The notes: a model not told the origin generated them from the sequence alone. A stretch of 64,000 nucleotides of DNA from Lentibacillus amyloliquefaciens (GCF_001307805.1 NZ_CP013862.1:2294001-2358000), one strand, 5' to 3'; numbered from the stretch's first letter, positions 1 through 9,160 are shown. Numbers and translations are program-made.

Positions 1-602
1 TTTACTGGCTCAGCCCAGATAGATTTAAACGTCTTAAGCACATTGTCAAACCGGCGCTGCTGCTTTTCAAAATAGGCAAATTCAGTATCATCAGCTGTGG
101 CAAAGTGTGTATAGACCCCCGTTAGATTAACTGCTGTACTGTTCCGGAGCTCGTCAGTAATTTCAATTAATTCTTCTTCTGTCCTGAGTCCGACTCTTCC
201 CATTCCGGTATCCCATTTCATATGTACGTCTACCGGGTAAGGAAGTTTCATCTGGTTCACTTCACGAACCCAATCCTTTTGATAGCAAGTCAGAATAATA
301 TTTTGACTCGCAGCAACCGGGACATCGTGCGGTGATACTCTTCCAAATACCAAAATCGGATCCGTAATATTTGCCTCGCGCAAAACAAGCGCTTCTTTCA
401 GCAATGCCACTGCCAGCATCGTTGCACCGGAATCAAGTGCTTTCTCAGCAACTTTCTCAGCTCCATGACCATATGCATCCGCTTTAACCACCGCAATAAC
501 AGCACAATGCTCAGGCAGTCTGTTTTTCATTTCCCTGACGTTATGTCCAATCGCGTTCAAATCAACTTCTGCCCATGTGCTCCGAAATAAATGACTGTCC
601 AT
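1..602 (-). CDS. alr: Alanine racemase (N-terminal part; gene runs off the window start)
   Basis: PLP-dependent enzyme that converts L-alanine to D-alanine for peptidoglycan; cytoplasmic. About 200 N-terminal residues are present; the usual length is about 380. The PLP-lysine motif AVVKADAYGHG is near residue 40, followed by typical barrel sequence (GATMLAVALLKEA, HMKWDTGMGR, TGVYTHFATAD). ATG at 602 is preceded by AAGGGGTG. The gene is downstream of the LolA-like lipoprotein, nnr and acpS on the same strand, the B. subtilis acpS-ydcC-alr order. A hairpin at 666-695 separates it from the lipoprotein gene, so it probably has its own promoter. Confidence 0.95.
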   Translation of the reverse strand, partial: MDSHLFRSTWAEVDLNAIGHNVREMKNRLPEHCAVIAVVKADAYGHGAEKVAEKALDSGATMLAVALLKEALVLREANITDPILVFGRVSPHDVPVAASQNIILTCYQKDWVREVNQMKLPYPVDVHMKWDTGMGRVGLRTEEELIEITDELRNSTAVNLTGVYTHFATADDTEFAYFEKQQRRFDNVLKTFKSIWAEPV

Positions 603-665
603 AAGACACACCCCTTATATTTACCATTGGAACATCCATTTTACCTGAAAATAGGCAAAAATAAA

Positions 666-697
666 AAGCAGACCCCCTTTCTGATGAGTCTGCTTGC
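666..697 (-). terminator. Rho-independent terminator after the ydcC-like lipoprotein gene
   Basis: The inverted repeat AAGCAGAC...GTCTGCTT is followed on the minus strand by a T-rich run. It sits just downstream of the lipoprotein stop codon. Confidence 0.75.
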
Positions 698-707
698 ACC
701 ACACCAT

Positions 708-1724
708 TTATTTTACTTCTTTGCCTTGTACAGACTGTGCAACCTCAATCAATTCTTCTCTGGTCAATTCATCACTTGCCAGAACAAAACTCATACCGTT
801 ATCGACCCATTCAATCGTGTTATCGCTCAGCGCGCCAATCGAATGGCCTAAGTTCACAATCTCGCCATCCACCATTTCAGGCGAAGACATGGCTGGTACC
901 ACATCCTGTTTTTCTTCAACCAAAGTGAAGTTTTTGTCACCGGCAAATGTCATGATGACCCGCTGGCCGCTTTCTGTATCAACCTGTGTTTCTTCTGTCA
1001 GTTCTGAGCCTTTCATGTTTCGCGGATAAACGACGGTAAACGCGTCCGCTTTCGTTTCACTGTCACCGGAAACCGATGCATCAGATTCTTCGTTTGGCAT
1101 ATTTTTATCCATTGTAAAATCATCATCTTCGAAAGTGGGGTCTGTGTTAAATTCAGAGAAATTCACTTCCACTAATGCATTGCGGTCTTTGTCGAGCACT
1201 TTAACCATAGCCGGTGTATAATTCTCTTTGTCAAAATAAACTTCCTGGTAAGGCAAATTATTGTTGCTCTGATAATTGGTTTTTGTCTCAAAAATATAGT
1301 GATTCTCACCTATCTCGAATTGAGCTTCAGCATCCTGTAGAATATCGCTGACAAGCGACTGGTACAGATATGGCTGACTGCCGTTTTTCGGCCATTCTTC
1401 CTGGAATTTGAAGCTTTTGTTCAAGTCTGGTGACAGAACAAATACACCGTCCTCATTTTTGAGAATAATTTGCTTGCCCTCTTCATCCTGATCGTTGCTC
1501 AACTCGACGCGGTACAGATCCTGTTTCTTATGCCAGATATTAATCTGGTACGTTTGATTTTCCTGCCCGGTATTCATCGTCATTTCAGCAGTTGCTTTAT
1601 AACCTTTCATGGATTCGAGTTTCGATTCCAGCTTTCCGGCCACATCTTCCTGAGACTGTTCACCACAGGCAGAAAGTACAATGCTAAACACGATGACAAC
1701 CAACAAGCTTAACTTTTTTTTCAT
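708..1724 (-). CDS. LolA/RseB-like outer-surface lipoprotein (YdcC family)
   Basis: Predicted lipoprotein of 338 residues. A signal peptide (MKKKLSLLVV...) ends in the lipobox LSAC with the lipidated Cys at about residue 20; the mature part resembles LolA/MucB-like beta-sheet domains (the B. subtilis YdcC/sporulation lipoprotein family). ATG at 1724 was chosen because GGGAG lies 8 nt upstream and the signal peptide begins there; two upstream in-frame starts would lengthen the N-terminus without a suitably spaced ribosome site. It lies between nnr and alr as ydcC does in B. subtilis. Its molecular substrate is not known. Confidence 0.85.
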   Translation of the reverse strand: MKKKLSLLVVIVFSIVLSACGEQSQEDVAGKLESKLESMKGYKATAEMTMNTGQENQTYQINIWHKKQDLYRVELSNDQDEEGKQIILKNEDGVFVLSPDLNKSFKFQEEWPKNGSQPYLYQSLVSDILQDAEAQFEIGENHYIFETKTNYQSNNNLPYQEVYFDKENYTPAMVKVLDKDRNALVEVNFSEFNTDPTFEDDDFTMDKNMPNEESDASVSGDSETKADAFTVVYPRNMKGSELTEETQVDTESGQRVIMTFAGDKNFTLVEEKQDVVPAMSSPEMVDGEIVNLGHSIGALSDNTIEWVDNGMSFVLASDELTREELIEVAQSVQGKEVK

Positions 1725-1809
1725 GGACATGTCTCCCTTGTCGCATTTCACACATTTTGCGAGCATTCATGCTGACGATTTGACAAAGGGAAAGTTCATT
1801 GTCACTTTT

Positions 1810-3327
1810 TTACGTCTGAAATGTACGATAGACAGCTTTGATGCCTGTGATAACATCCGAAGCCGTCAGGTCATAAACCGAATGGTTTGTTTCCGTTAAA
1901 AGTTCCGCGGATTTACCGTGTACAAAACACGCATTATTTAACGCATCCGGAACTGTCTGCTCCTGCATCAACATGGCGAGCGTAATGCCCGATAGGACAT
2001 CCCCTGTTCCGCCTTTAGCGAGCCCCTGATTGCCTGCTTCACTGACTGTCTGAATGCCTTCGGGTGTTGTTATAATCGTGAACATGCCCTTGAGTACAAC
2101 ATAGACGTGATAGTTTTCAGCAAACGATTTTGTATAAGAAAAAGGTGACTGCAAAAGCTCTGGCACCGAAATGCCCAAAAGCATGGCCATCTCACCCGGG
2201 TGCGGCGTCAGAACAACAGGCTCTTTGCGCTGTTTGACCTGATGAAGCATCGCTTTCAAATGATACAGACCGTCCGCATCAACAATCAGAGGCAGCTGTG
2301 CTTCAATCGCTTGCTGCACTAATTCCCCGGCTTCTAAATGACGCCCGAGACCCATACCAAGCACCATTGCATCAAAGTTCTCAAACGGTATAGCATTCGA
2401 ACCATCCAAATATCCGTCTGTATCGTTCAGCGTCAAATAGGTCGCTTCTGTACAATATGAAGATACTGTCGGAATGATGTCTTTTGCTGTGGCAGCTGTA
2501 ACCAGGCCGGCACCTGTCCTTAGTGCAGCACTTACTGTCATTGCAATTGAGCCGGGCATCTCCACATTGCCGCCTACAACCAGCCCCCGCCCATGATTGC
2601 CTTTATGGGCATTTCGCTTGCGTCCAGGCATGGTCTTTCGGAATTTCTCCGGCGTCCAGACATGCCGGTGGTTATGCCTTTCAGTGATGGCTGCCGGGAG
2701 CCCGAACGACACCGTCTCCCAACTTCCGTAGTAAGGTGCTGTTTTTTCAAGAAATGCACTCATTTTTGGAAATCCTGCAACAATCGTTTCGTTTGCTTGT
2801 ACCGCTTGAAACTCCCCGGCTCCTTCATTTGCCGGAAGCCCTGAAGGAATGTCCGCGGCTATAACATAAGCATCGTTCTCATTAATAGCTGCTACAATCT
2901 GAGCGAGTGGATCACGCAGCATCCCTGAAACGCCGATACCCAGCATCGCATCCACAATCACATCAGTTTCCTGTAAAATCGTTTCAATGTCGAGTTCCTT
3001 GCGGGCAACCTCGATTTCCCCGCCGCATCTGATTAGTAAATTTTTATGAAAAAGTGCATCACCTTTTATCTTTTCATCCGGCACAACCTGCACGACAGAG
3101 ACCCGACACCCGTATTCAAACAGCGTTCTGGCAATGACAAACCCATCACCGCCGTTGTTACCGCTCCCTGCGAAAATTCGGATACGGTCCATTTTGGCTA
3201 TACGCTTTCTGATCCTGTCTGCCATCGCCCGCCCGGCATTTTCCATTAACAGCTTTCCATCAATTCCTATTTCTTGAATGGTCCCATGATCCATATCGTA
3301 CATTTCTTCCGCGGTGACAATCTTCAC
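1810..3327 (-). CDS. nnr: Bifunctional NAD(P)H-hydrate epimerase / ADP-dependent NAD(P)H-hydrate dehydratase
   Basis: Metabolite-repair enzyme of 505 residues. The N-terminal YjeF-type epimerase half (about 1-215; MENAGRAMADRI, FAGSGNNGGDGFVIART, DIPSGLPANEG) equilibrates R- and S-NAD(P)HX. The C-terminal ribokinase-like dehydratase half (about 225-500; GGNVEMPGSIAMTVSAALRTG, LTPHPGEMAMLLG, GNQGLAKGGTGDVLSGI) removes water using ADP. The GTG at 3327 is chosen: AGGAGGG lies 6 nt upstream and the protein then starts at the family N-terminus. Longer in-frame starts would run into acpS. The gap to acpS is 64 bp, so the two are probably co-transcribed. Confidence 0.93.
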   Translation of the reverse strand: MKIVTAEEMYDMDHGTIQEIGIDGKLLMENAGRAMADRIRKRIAKMDRIRIFAGSGNNGGDGFVIARTLFEYGCRVSVVQVVPDEKIKGDALFHKNLLIRCGGEIEVARKELDIETILQETDVIVDAMLGIGVSGMLRDPLAQIVAAINENDAYVIAADIPSGLPANEGAGEFQAVQANETIVAGFPKMSAFLEKTAPYYGSWETVSFGLPAAITERHNHRHVWTPEKFRKTMPGRKRNAHKGNHGRGLVVGGNVEMPGSIAMTVSAALRTGAGLVTAATAKDIIPTVSSYCTEATYLTLNDTDGYLDGSNAIPFENFDAMVLGMGLGRHLEAGELVQQAIEAQLPLIVDADGLYHLKAMLHQVKQRKEPVVLTPHPGEMAMLLGISVPELLQSPFSYTKSFAENYHVYVVLKGMFTIITTPEGIQTVSEAGNQGLAKGGTGDVLSGITLAMLMQEQTVPDALNNACFVHGKSAELLTETNHSVYDLTASDVITGIKAVYRTFQT

Positions 3328-3391
3328 ACGTTTCCCTCCTGCCCGCACTAGAATATATGAGACAACCTTTGCATTTATGCAGACACACACG

Positions 3392-3754
3392 TCAATCCTT
3401 TTCTTCCAGAACAACCTGTGCCACTGCATAATCTCTGCTGTGCGTAATTGAAATAAATATATGTAAATGTTCATAACCGCCTACGTTCATCTTTGGCGCA
3501 CCGTTTGCATCTGGCATAATCTGAATATCCTTGAAGCTTATTTTACCAATACCACTCCCAACTGCTTTCGAAAACGCTTCTTTGGCGGCAAACCTGCCCG
3601 CCAGGTATTCAGTCTTTCGTAGGTCGTTTGTGAGCGATTTGTAAAGCGTCATTTCCGGAGCTGTTAAAACTCTTTCTCCCAGTCGGTTATTTTTTTGAAT
3701 GCTTTTTCGAATCCGGCTCAGTTCAATTATGTCAATCCCAATACCTTTTATCAT
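3392..3754 (-). CDS. acpS: Holo-[acyl-carrier-protein] synthase
   Basis: Transfers the 4'-phosphopantetheine arm of coenzyme A to apo-ACP for fatty acid synthesis. The 120 residues are full family length. The metal-binding start GIGIDIIELSRI and the central motif GRFAAKEAFSKAVGSGI are present, as is the C-terminal ISITHSRDYAVAQV. ATG at 3754 follows AGAGGAAAG. First gene of the minus-strand cluster acpS-nnr-lipoprotein-alr, divergent from the rhomboid gene. Confidence 0.96.
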   Translation of the reverse strand: MIKGIGIDIIELSRIRKSIQKNNRLGERVLTAPEMTLYKSLTNDLRKTEYLAGRFAAKEAFSKAVGSGIGKISFKDIQIMPDANGAPKMNVGGYEHLHIFISITHSRDYAVAQVVLEEKD

Positions 3755-3904
3755 AAAAATCGCTTTCCTCTCTCCGGAAAATTGTATATGATTATACTAG
3801 ACAGTTTATTATGGTCATACTTTAATAACACTATAACTATACTACCCGCTAGTCATCAGAAATAAAACTGTCGCCCGCTGCAGCATCTTTTTTCGAAAGT
3901 TGCT

Positions 3905-4025
3905 TTTTAAAAGGGTTGTTTGACACAAATTCCATAAACTGCGATGTTATGAAAGACTTAACGTCGCACTTTATATCGTCGCGAGGGTCAAAGAGCAGCA
4001 AAACTTACGAAAAGAGCTTTTCGAA
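3905..4025. repeat. Core-less copy of a dispersed intergenic repeat
   Basis: Within the 309-bp gap between acpS and the rhomboid gene. The left end (TTGTTTGACACAAATTCC then ATAAACTG) and right end (AGCAGCAAAACTTACGAAAA) match the two outer ends of the larger repeat at 26296-26578, in the same orientation. The interior differs: it holds a short hairpin TGCGATGTTA/TAACGTCGCA rather than the large palindromic core. No coding potential is seen. Confidence 0.5.
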
Positions 4026-4063
4026 CAATAATAAATCAGCTATCAATAAAAAGGAGGGTCTGA

Positions 4064-4822
4064 ATGTTTATACGAAATGAGCGCAGCATTAAAGAATTCA
4101 AGCAGCTTTATCCGATCGTCTTCTGGGTGATCATTATCCAATTAGCGCTCTGGCTTTTAACCGGCTTTTTGCAGACCCCGCTCGGTACCATGATCGAAAA
4201 TTGGGGAAGAGGCGTCAACTTCTACATCAGCCAGGGAGAATACTGGCGTTTGCTGACATCTATTTTTCTTCATGCCGATCTCATGCATGTTCTGTTTAAT
4301 TCATTTGCACTAGTGTTATTCGGGCCGGCCCTTGAACAAATGCTCGGCAAGATGAAATTCATTGCTGCTTATTTAGGGGCAGGGCTTGTCGGAAATATCG
4401 CCACCCTTTTGCTCGGGCCGCCCATTTATGCTCACGTAGGCGCATCCGGTGCGATCTATGGATTATTTGGCATATATGTATTCATGGTAGCCTTTCGTAA
4501 ACAGCTCATCGATCAATCAAGCGCACAGATTGTTACCGTCATTTTGGTGATCGGTCTGATCATGACTTTCGTCAATACGGGAATCAACGCATATGCTCAT
4601 ATTTTCGGTTTCATTGGCGGCTTTGCACTTTCGCCGCTGGTCTTAAATAATGTACGCCCCTTTTCACCGTGGATAAGACACCGGGTTGTTGATGACGGAT
4701 CCGTTAAATTTGATCCAAATCGCTGGCACAAAAAGCAGCGTAACAAAAAGCTATTTAAAAACGGTCTCTGGATTTTTCTCGGCATCCTGATTATTCTCGG
4801 CCTGTTTAGCCGGCTATTGTGA
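4064..4822 (+). CDS. Rhomboid family intramembrane serine protease (YdcA-like)
   Basis: Polytopic membrane protease of 252 residues that cleaves transmembrane segments. Catalytic serine motif GASGAIYG (about residues 127-134) and the catalytic histidine in NAYAHIFGFIGG are visible. An upstream HADLMHVLFNSFAL segment supplies the conserved His/Asn of the oxyanion region. About six hydrophobic segments, then a short basic tail. ATG at 4064 follows AAGGAGGG. Divergent from acpS, as ydcA is placed in B. subtilis. Natural substrates are unknown. Confidence 0.93.
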   Translation: MFIRNERSIKEFKQLYPIVFWVIIIQLALWLLTGFLQTPLGTMIENWGRGVNFYISQGEYWRLLTSIFLHADLMHVLFNSFALVLFGPALEQMLGKMKFIAAYLGAGLVGNIATLLLGPPIYAHVGASGAIYGLFGIYVFMVAFRKQLIDQSSAQIVTVILVIGLIMTFVNTGINAYAHIFGFIGGFALSPLVLNNVRPFSPWIRHRVVDDGSVKFDPNRWHKKQRNKKLFKNGLWIFLGILIILGLFSRLL

Positions 4823-4880
4823 ACCTCTCCACCTAAATTGAAGATTTTGAAGGGGACTTCTTGCCGAGCACATTAAAAAG

Positions 4881-4962
4881 GAACCGGCCTTGCTGCCAAT
4901 TCCTTCGAGTCTGACTTCCGGCTTCCGACCTCTGGAAAGATGAGGCGGGAGCCGGTTTTTTA
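4881..4962. terminator. Convergent terminator between the rhomboid and ydbST genes
   Basis: AACCGGC and GCCGGTT arms are flanked by an A-run on the left and a T-run on the right, so it can act on both strands. It overlaps the stop codon of the minus-strand gene. Confidence 0.65.
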
Positions 4963-6879
4963 ATCTTCACTGTCTTTTCGGCGGGAAAACCAGTCTGATA
5001 ATTCATCAGAATGTGATTCTGCCAAGTCCTTGATTGTGAAATGCTTCCCTGCTCCCATTGTCCCGACAATCGAAAACCGAGCAGTTGCGAGATTTTGCAG
5101 CCTTTGCACTTTATGCTGTTTTTTCTCGAATGCCTGAACCCGTTTGTGATACAACAGGAGTGTATTCCGGCTTAACACACGATAACGGAGTGTTAAACGC
5201 CTCCCCCGAATAGTAAAGCCCCCGTCTTTATACCGGATCCATCCCAGCAATAGGCCGCCGACAAGCAGCAATATTAACGGAATCCAGATAAATGCCGGAA
5301 TGAAAATTGCTACTGCCGCAACAAGCAATAGAAATGGTACGGCCGCTCGCAGAATATAATATTTTAACGCCTGTTTGGGCAAAGGTGTTAACTCACGCTG
5401 AACCCCGGCATAATCCGGCAGAAAGGTTTCCAGGAATTCTTCCAGTTCATCCCGCTTCATGATAGGAAAAAGAATCGATGAAAAATCCTCACCCTTATCC
5501 ATTGACCCACCGGCGATTTCCGCAAATACGGTGACATATCCGAGCGGCTGACGAATAATGCTCTCCTGAATACCGACCGCCTGAATCCGCTTCAAAGGAA
5601 TCGTCACTTGCTTTTTTTCCAAAAGGCCCCGGGTAATAAATAATTCCTCATCGTTTTTCGTAATAGTGAAATTCCCATATTTGATCATCGTTCCCGCAAT
5701 GCCAAGCAGCCAAAGCAGAAGCAGCAGAAAGATCACCATTACAATCAGAATAATAACGCCCAGTCCGACGACCCATTCAATTGTATTGTCAAAGTAATGT
5801 TCAGGTATAAACTGTTCAAATTCAGAGAAGCCGGCCGCTGCCAATGCCAGAATTACCCCGACACTTCCTGATGTAGTCCCTACAATAAACAGCCGCTTAA
5901 AACTGATTTTGGCAGAGGGGTTCGGCAATTTTTCGGTTTCTTCAGGTGCTTCTTCATCATCTGCCGGCGGGACAGCGCTTGATTTAAGCTCCTGGCGCAA
6001 TGCTTCTCCCTCCTCCAGCTTAACAGCACTGAGTGATGCTTCTGCACTTGTGCCTGTGCCGGCAGTTTCAATCTGCACCTTCGTCAGTTTAAAAATCCGA
6101 TGAATCACGCCGGATGTCAGGTCGATGGATTGTATGCGGTTTTTGGATATAAACCGTTTTTTCCGGATGAAGACACCATACTCAATCCGCAGTTCGTCCT
6201 CTTCAATCCGGTAAGTATAGCGGTACCATGTCAGTACGCTTGCAGTGATAAAGAGCACCAGCAGAACCGCGATAATAAGACCGAAATAAAACAGGGATTC
6301 ATCCCGGAAAGTGATAAAACCTAAGACAATAGCAAATAAAAATTCGCGTACCGTTTTAATTAAATTAAATAAAATGGCTGCAGGGTGCAAACGTTTTGGC
6401 TCAAACATCGTGGCTGCCACCCTTGCCAGCGCCGAAATCCTGTCCCTCAAATCCGAAGCATCCTCTTCAACGAGAGCAGGAATCTCATGGGTTGTGGCTG
6501 CCGTTGAGATCTCCACACTCGCCAGCTTGTATTTTTTAAGTATTGGCCCCTGTTTTGTATCAACATGCTGGACACGGATCATTGGTACAAGTGTGCGTGA
6601 TACAATCAAAATCCCGTGCTGAATATATATCTCCTGCTCAAAAACTTCATACCGCCATCTTCTCCAGCGAAGTGTCGGAAGTAAAAATACAAAGAAATAT
6701 GTGCTGAGTCCACTGATGAAAGCAGCCCCTGCACCATACCAATAAGAAAATTCAAATATAAATGCTAGAATAAAAAGCGCAATCGTTATTAACCAGAATA
6801 CCCCCGCCAGAATCGACTCCGCTATTTTCCACGCTTTGATAGCATCAGGTGCAATCCGGTTGACCGGTGGCTGTCGCAT
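4960..6879 (-). CDS. Fused YdbS-YdbT: multi-PH-domain (bPH2) membrane protein
   Basis: Membrane protein of 639 residues. Residues 1-157 match a complete YdbS-type protein (two membrane segments and one bacterial PH domain ending LRDRISALARVA). From Met158 (TMFEPKRLHPAAIL) the sequence looks like a complete YdbT of about 482 residues, with paired membrane segments and further bPH2 domains (GVFIRKKRFISKNRIQSID, LLEKKQVTIPLKRIQAVG). B. subtilis has these as separate adjacent genes of about 159 and 493 residues. ATG at 6879 is chosen because AAGGAAGGGA precedes it at good spacing. The old second start (ATG 6408, with AAGGGTGG 8 nt upstream) is preserved. Function in the family is poorly defined; it was linked to resistance to certain bacteriocins in B. 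amyloliquefaciens/B. subtilis. Confidence 0.85.
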   Translation of the reverse strand: MRQPPVNRIAPDAIKAWKIAESILAGVFWLITIALFILAFIFEFSYWYGAGAAFISGLSTYFFVFLLPTLRWRRWRYEVFEQEIYIQHGILIVSRTLVPMIRVQHVDTKQGPILKKYKLASVEISTAATTHEIPALVEEDASDLRDRISALARVAATMFEPKRLHPAAILFNLIKTVREFLFAIVLGFITFRDESLFYFGLIIAVLLVLFITASVLTWYRYTYRIEEDELRIEYGVFIRKKRFISKNRIQSIDLTSGVIHRIFKLTKVQIETAGTGTSAEASLSAVKLEEGEALRQELKSSAVPPADDEEAPEETEKLPNPSAKISFKRLFIVGTTSGSVGVILALAAAGFSEFEQFIPEHYFDNTIEWVVGLGVIILIVMVIFLLLLLWLLGIAGTMIKYGNFTITKNDEELFITRGLLEKKQVTIPLKRIQAVGIQESIIRQPLGYVTVFAEIAGGSMDKGEDFSSILFPIMKRDELEEFLETFLPDYAGVQRELTPLPKQALKYYILRAAVPFLLLVAAVAIFIPAFIWIPLILLLVGGLLLGWIRYKDGGFTIRGRRLTLRYRVLSRNTLLLYHKRVQAFEKKQHKVQRLQNLATARFSIVGTMGAGKHFTIKDLAESHSDELSDWFSRRKDSED

Positions 6880-7051
6880 ATTTGTCCCTTCCTTCATTAC
6901 TGAGTGTCATATTATGTAATACGCATTCATATTACCAAAGTTTCAGGATTATTAACAGATAGCGTTTTTTGTTCCATGTACCGCTCAGTTAATCCGAATC
7001 AAATGTAACTTCAAATCTTAGGTGCTATTGCCTTTTTCGCGACTGGCTGTA

Positions 7052-7106
7052 TAAAAAGAGGCTGACTCCAAAAGTCACTTAGCAGTGACCTTTTTGTGCC
7101 AGCCTT
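7052..7106 (-). terminator. Rho-independent terminator of cshA
   Basis: Outer arms AGGCTG/CAGCCT enclose an inner GTCAC/GTGAC hairpin, followed on the minus strand by CTTTTTAT. Just downstream of the cshA stop codon. Confidence 0.75.
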
Positions 7107-7120
7107 TCTTTGATATCCAT

Positions 7121-8608
7121 TTAGTTATTTGGTTTGCGACCGCGGTTTTTCTGATAATTCCCTTGACGGTTACGCCCGCCTTGGTTGCGTCCACCCTGAT
7201 TGCGTCCGCCTTGGCCACGTTTACCGTAAAATTTCTTGTTCTGTGGTCTGCCTTTATTATTCTTGCCGCCGCCCTGGCCTTTTTTCACGCTGATCGGCTG
7301 AACGGATGAAATATTGACGGGAGCGTTGCGACGTTCTTTTGTCATCATTTTAAGAGCAGCAGCCACAACTGTCATTGAATCGTAATCCTGGAGCAGTTCA
7401 CTGGCTGTCTCCTGATAATCCTGCAAATCAAGCTTGTCAATCTTTTCCCGGATCTTATCTGCTGCAGCCTGCTGCTGACCGCGCTTCGCTTCCTGATGAG
7501 TCGGCGGTGCCATCCGTTTCATTTTGCTTTTGGTTACTTTCTCAATCAAATTTAAATGCGCCATTTCACGTGGTGTGATGAATGATACGGCTTCCCCGGT
7601 ACGTCCTGCTCTTCCGGTACGGCCGATACGGTGTACATAGCTTTCAGGATCCTGCGGTATATCAAAGTTATAAACGTGCGTTACACCGGAAATATCCAGT
7701 CCCCGTGCCGCGACATCAGTTGCTACCAGTACATCGACACGATTATTTTTAAATTTGTTTAAAACCGACATCCGCTTTCCCTGTGTCAAATCTCCGTGGA
7801 TGCCTTCTGCACGGAACCCGCGGGCATGAAGACCGTCCGTGATTTCATCCACCCGTTTTTTCGTCCGGCTGAAGACAATTGCAAGTGCAGGTGCATAAAA
7901 GTCCAAATGATTGGTCAACGTATCGAATTTATGCTTCTCAGGAATTTCAATGAAATACTGATCGATATTTTCAACAGTCATTTCCTTTGCTTTCACTTTG
8001 ACTTCTTTAGGATTGTTCATGAGATTGGTTGCAATATCACGGATTTCTTTTGGCATCGTTGCAGAAAATAATAATGTCTGCCGTTCTTCCGGAATGTTTT
8101 TCAAAATATCACGGATATCGTCAATGAAGCCCATGTTCAGCATTTCATCAGCTTCATCGAGAACAGTTGTCTGAATTTCTGTCGTCCGGATTGTTTTTCG
8201 GCGCATATGATCGAGCAGTCTTCCCGGTGTGGCAACGACGATGTGCGGACCATCCTTTAAAGCACGGATTTGCCGTTCCATATGCTGTCCGCCGTAAACC
8301 GACATGGAGCGTATGCCTTTTATTTTACCAAGCCGGTTCAGCTCCTCAGCTACCTGGATGGCGAGTTCCCTTGTTGGTGCAACAACCAACCCTTGAATTT
8401 TCCGCTCTTTCGGATCAATTCTTTCAATCATCGGGATCCCGAATGCCGCTGTCTTTCCGGTTCCTGTCTGAGCTTGTCCAATTACGTCATTTCCTTGTAA
8501 AGCCTGCGGAATCGTTTCTGCCTGAATCGGCGTTGCTTCTTCAAATCCCATCTTTTGCAATGCGTCCATAATAGGCTTTGAAATATTTAGTTCGTTAAAT
8601 GTTGTCAC
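7121..8608 (-). CDS. cshA: DEAD-box ATP-dependent RNA helicase CshA
   Basis: RNA helicase of 495 residues acting in mRNA turnover and ribosome assembly, especially in the cold. Motifs are in order: Q motif near the N-terminus, [12 protein letters not shown] (I), PTRELAIQ (Ia), [11 protein letters not shown] (II), SAT (III), [13 protein letters not shown] (VI). The C-terminus is a basic Gly/Arg/Gln/Asn-rich tail with repeated RNQGG units, an RNA-binding extension. Start is GTG at 8608 (family start [10 protein letters not shown]), with AAAGGAGA about 10 nt upstream. It is preceded by a leader of about 330 nt containing the structured element at 8634-8937, so RNA-level regulation is likely. Confidence 0.95.
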   Translation of the reverse strand: MTTFNELNISKPIMDALQKMGFEEATPIQAETIPQALQGNDVIGQAQTGTGKTAAFGIPMIERIDPKERKIQGLVVAPTRELAIQVAEELNRLGKIKGIRSMSVYGGQHMERQIRALKDGPHIVVATPGRLLDHMRRKTIRTTEIQTTVLDEADEMLNMGFIDDIRDILKNIPEERQTLLFSATMPKEIRDIATNLMNNPKEVKVKAKEMTVENIDQYFIEIPEKHKFDTLTNHLDFYAPALAIVFSRTKKRVDEITDGLHARGFRAEGIHGDLTQGKRMSVLNKFKNNRVDVLVATDVAARGLDISGVTHVYNFDIPQDPESYVHRIGRTGRAGRTGEAVSFITPREMAHLNLIEKVTKSKMKRMAPPTHQEAKRGQQQAAADKIREKIDKLDLQDYQETASELLQDYDSMTVVAAALKMMTKERRNAPVNISSVQPISVKKGQGGGKNNKGRPQNKKFYGKRGQGGRNQGGRNQGGRNRQGNYQKNRGRKPNN

Positions 8609-8633
8609 TTTATCAATCTTCTCCTTTTTTAGC

Positions 8634-8937
8634 TGTTCAAAAATCCGGTCACGTCAAAATGTCATTGTTGGCTTGTTTTTCCGCTCCTTGGAAAAGAAAA
8701 CCACCTCTCTGGTGTGTGGAGCTAATGATGCTTTCACTATGCTCCTGTTTCAGAGCCTAAGAATTTTCTGCTAAAAACCTCTATACCCCTTTTGGGGGAT
8801 GCAGAAATCCACACTTCTCGGGGAAGGCCCTTGTTCAAAGAAAACAGCCACCAACTTTTGACGTCCGGCGGTGATCATGCAGGCTTTGCATCAGGATTAT
8901 ATAGCCTGCGATTCGTTTTAACCTCCCTTTTGAACAC
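8634..8937 (-). ncRNA. Structured 5' leader element of cshA (type shared with 35763-35968)
   Basis: On the minus strand the element starts GTGTTCAAAAGGGAGGTTAA and ends CCGGATTTTTGAACA; TGTTCAAAA and TTTTGAACA can pair to close the whole element. The 3' part (CTTTTCCAAGGAGCGGAAAA then ACAAGCCAAC, later GACGTG and CCGGA) is nearly the same as that of the element at 35763-35968. The centre contains several local hairpins, for example CCCC-AAAA-GGGG and GGAGC/GCTCC. It begins about 6 nt after the predicted transcription start and ends 26 nt before the GTG of cshA. No ORF of note. Riboregulator, cold-sensing leader or dispersed repeat are all possible. Confidence 0.55.
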
Positions 8938-8949
8938 CGATTTTTCCAA

Positions 8950-8980
8950 ATTATATTATTTAACGTAAGATAGCTGTAAA
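8950..8980 (-). promoter_or_regulatory. Predicted sigma-A promoter of cshA
   Basis: On the minus strand, TTTACA (8980-8975) and TATAAT (8955-8950) are separated by 19 nt. The predicted start falls just before the structured leader. Confidence 0.45.
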
Positions 8981-8981
8981 A

Positions 8982-9011
8982 AAAGGCTTTTCCCGGTAAT
9001 GGAAAAGGCCT
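8982..9011 (-). terminator. Terminator-like hairpin upstream of the cshA promoter
   Basis: AGGCCTTTTCC/GGAAAAGCCT followed on the minus strand by TTTTTT. No minus-strand gene ends here, so it may shield cshA from antisense read-through. Confidence 0.5.
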
Positions 9012-9160
9012 CCTTCGTGAAAATTCTCATCCAACATGACAGTTATTTTATAATAACACAGGAATTCGGTATATATCCACTACTTGATATATGATTTTTC
9101 GCTAAGAGCATGATAAAATGTATGAGATTCAATAATGAAAAACGCCAAAAGGAGGTCTTT

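Noticed and set aside
3328-3474. Longer nnr protein starting inside acpS
   Set aside because: GTG 3327 has AGGAGGG upstream and matches the family start; the extension is acpS sequence in another frame.
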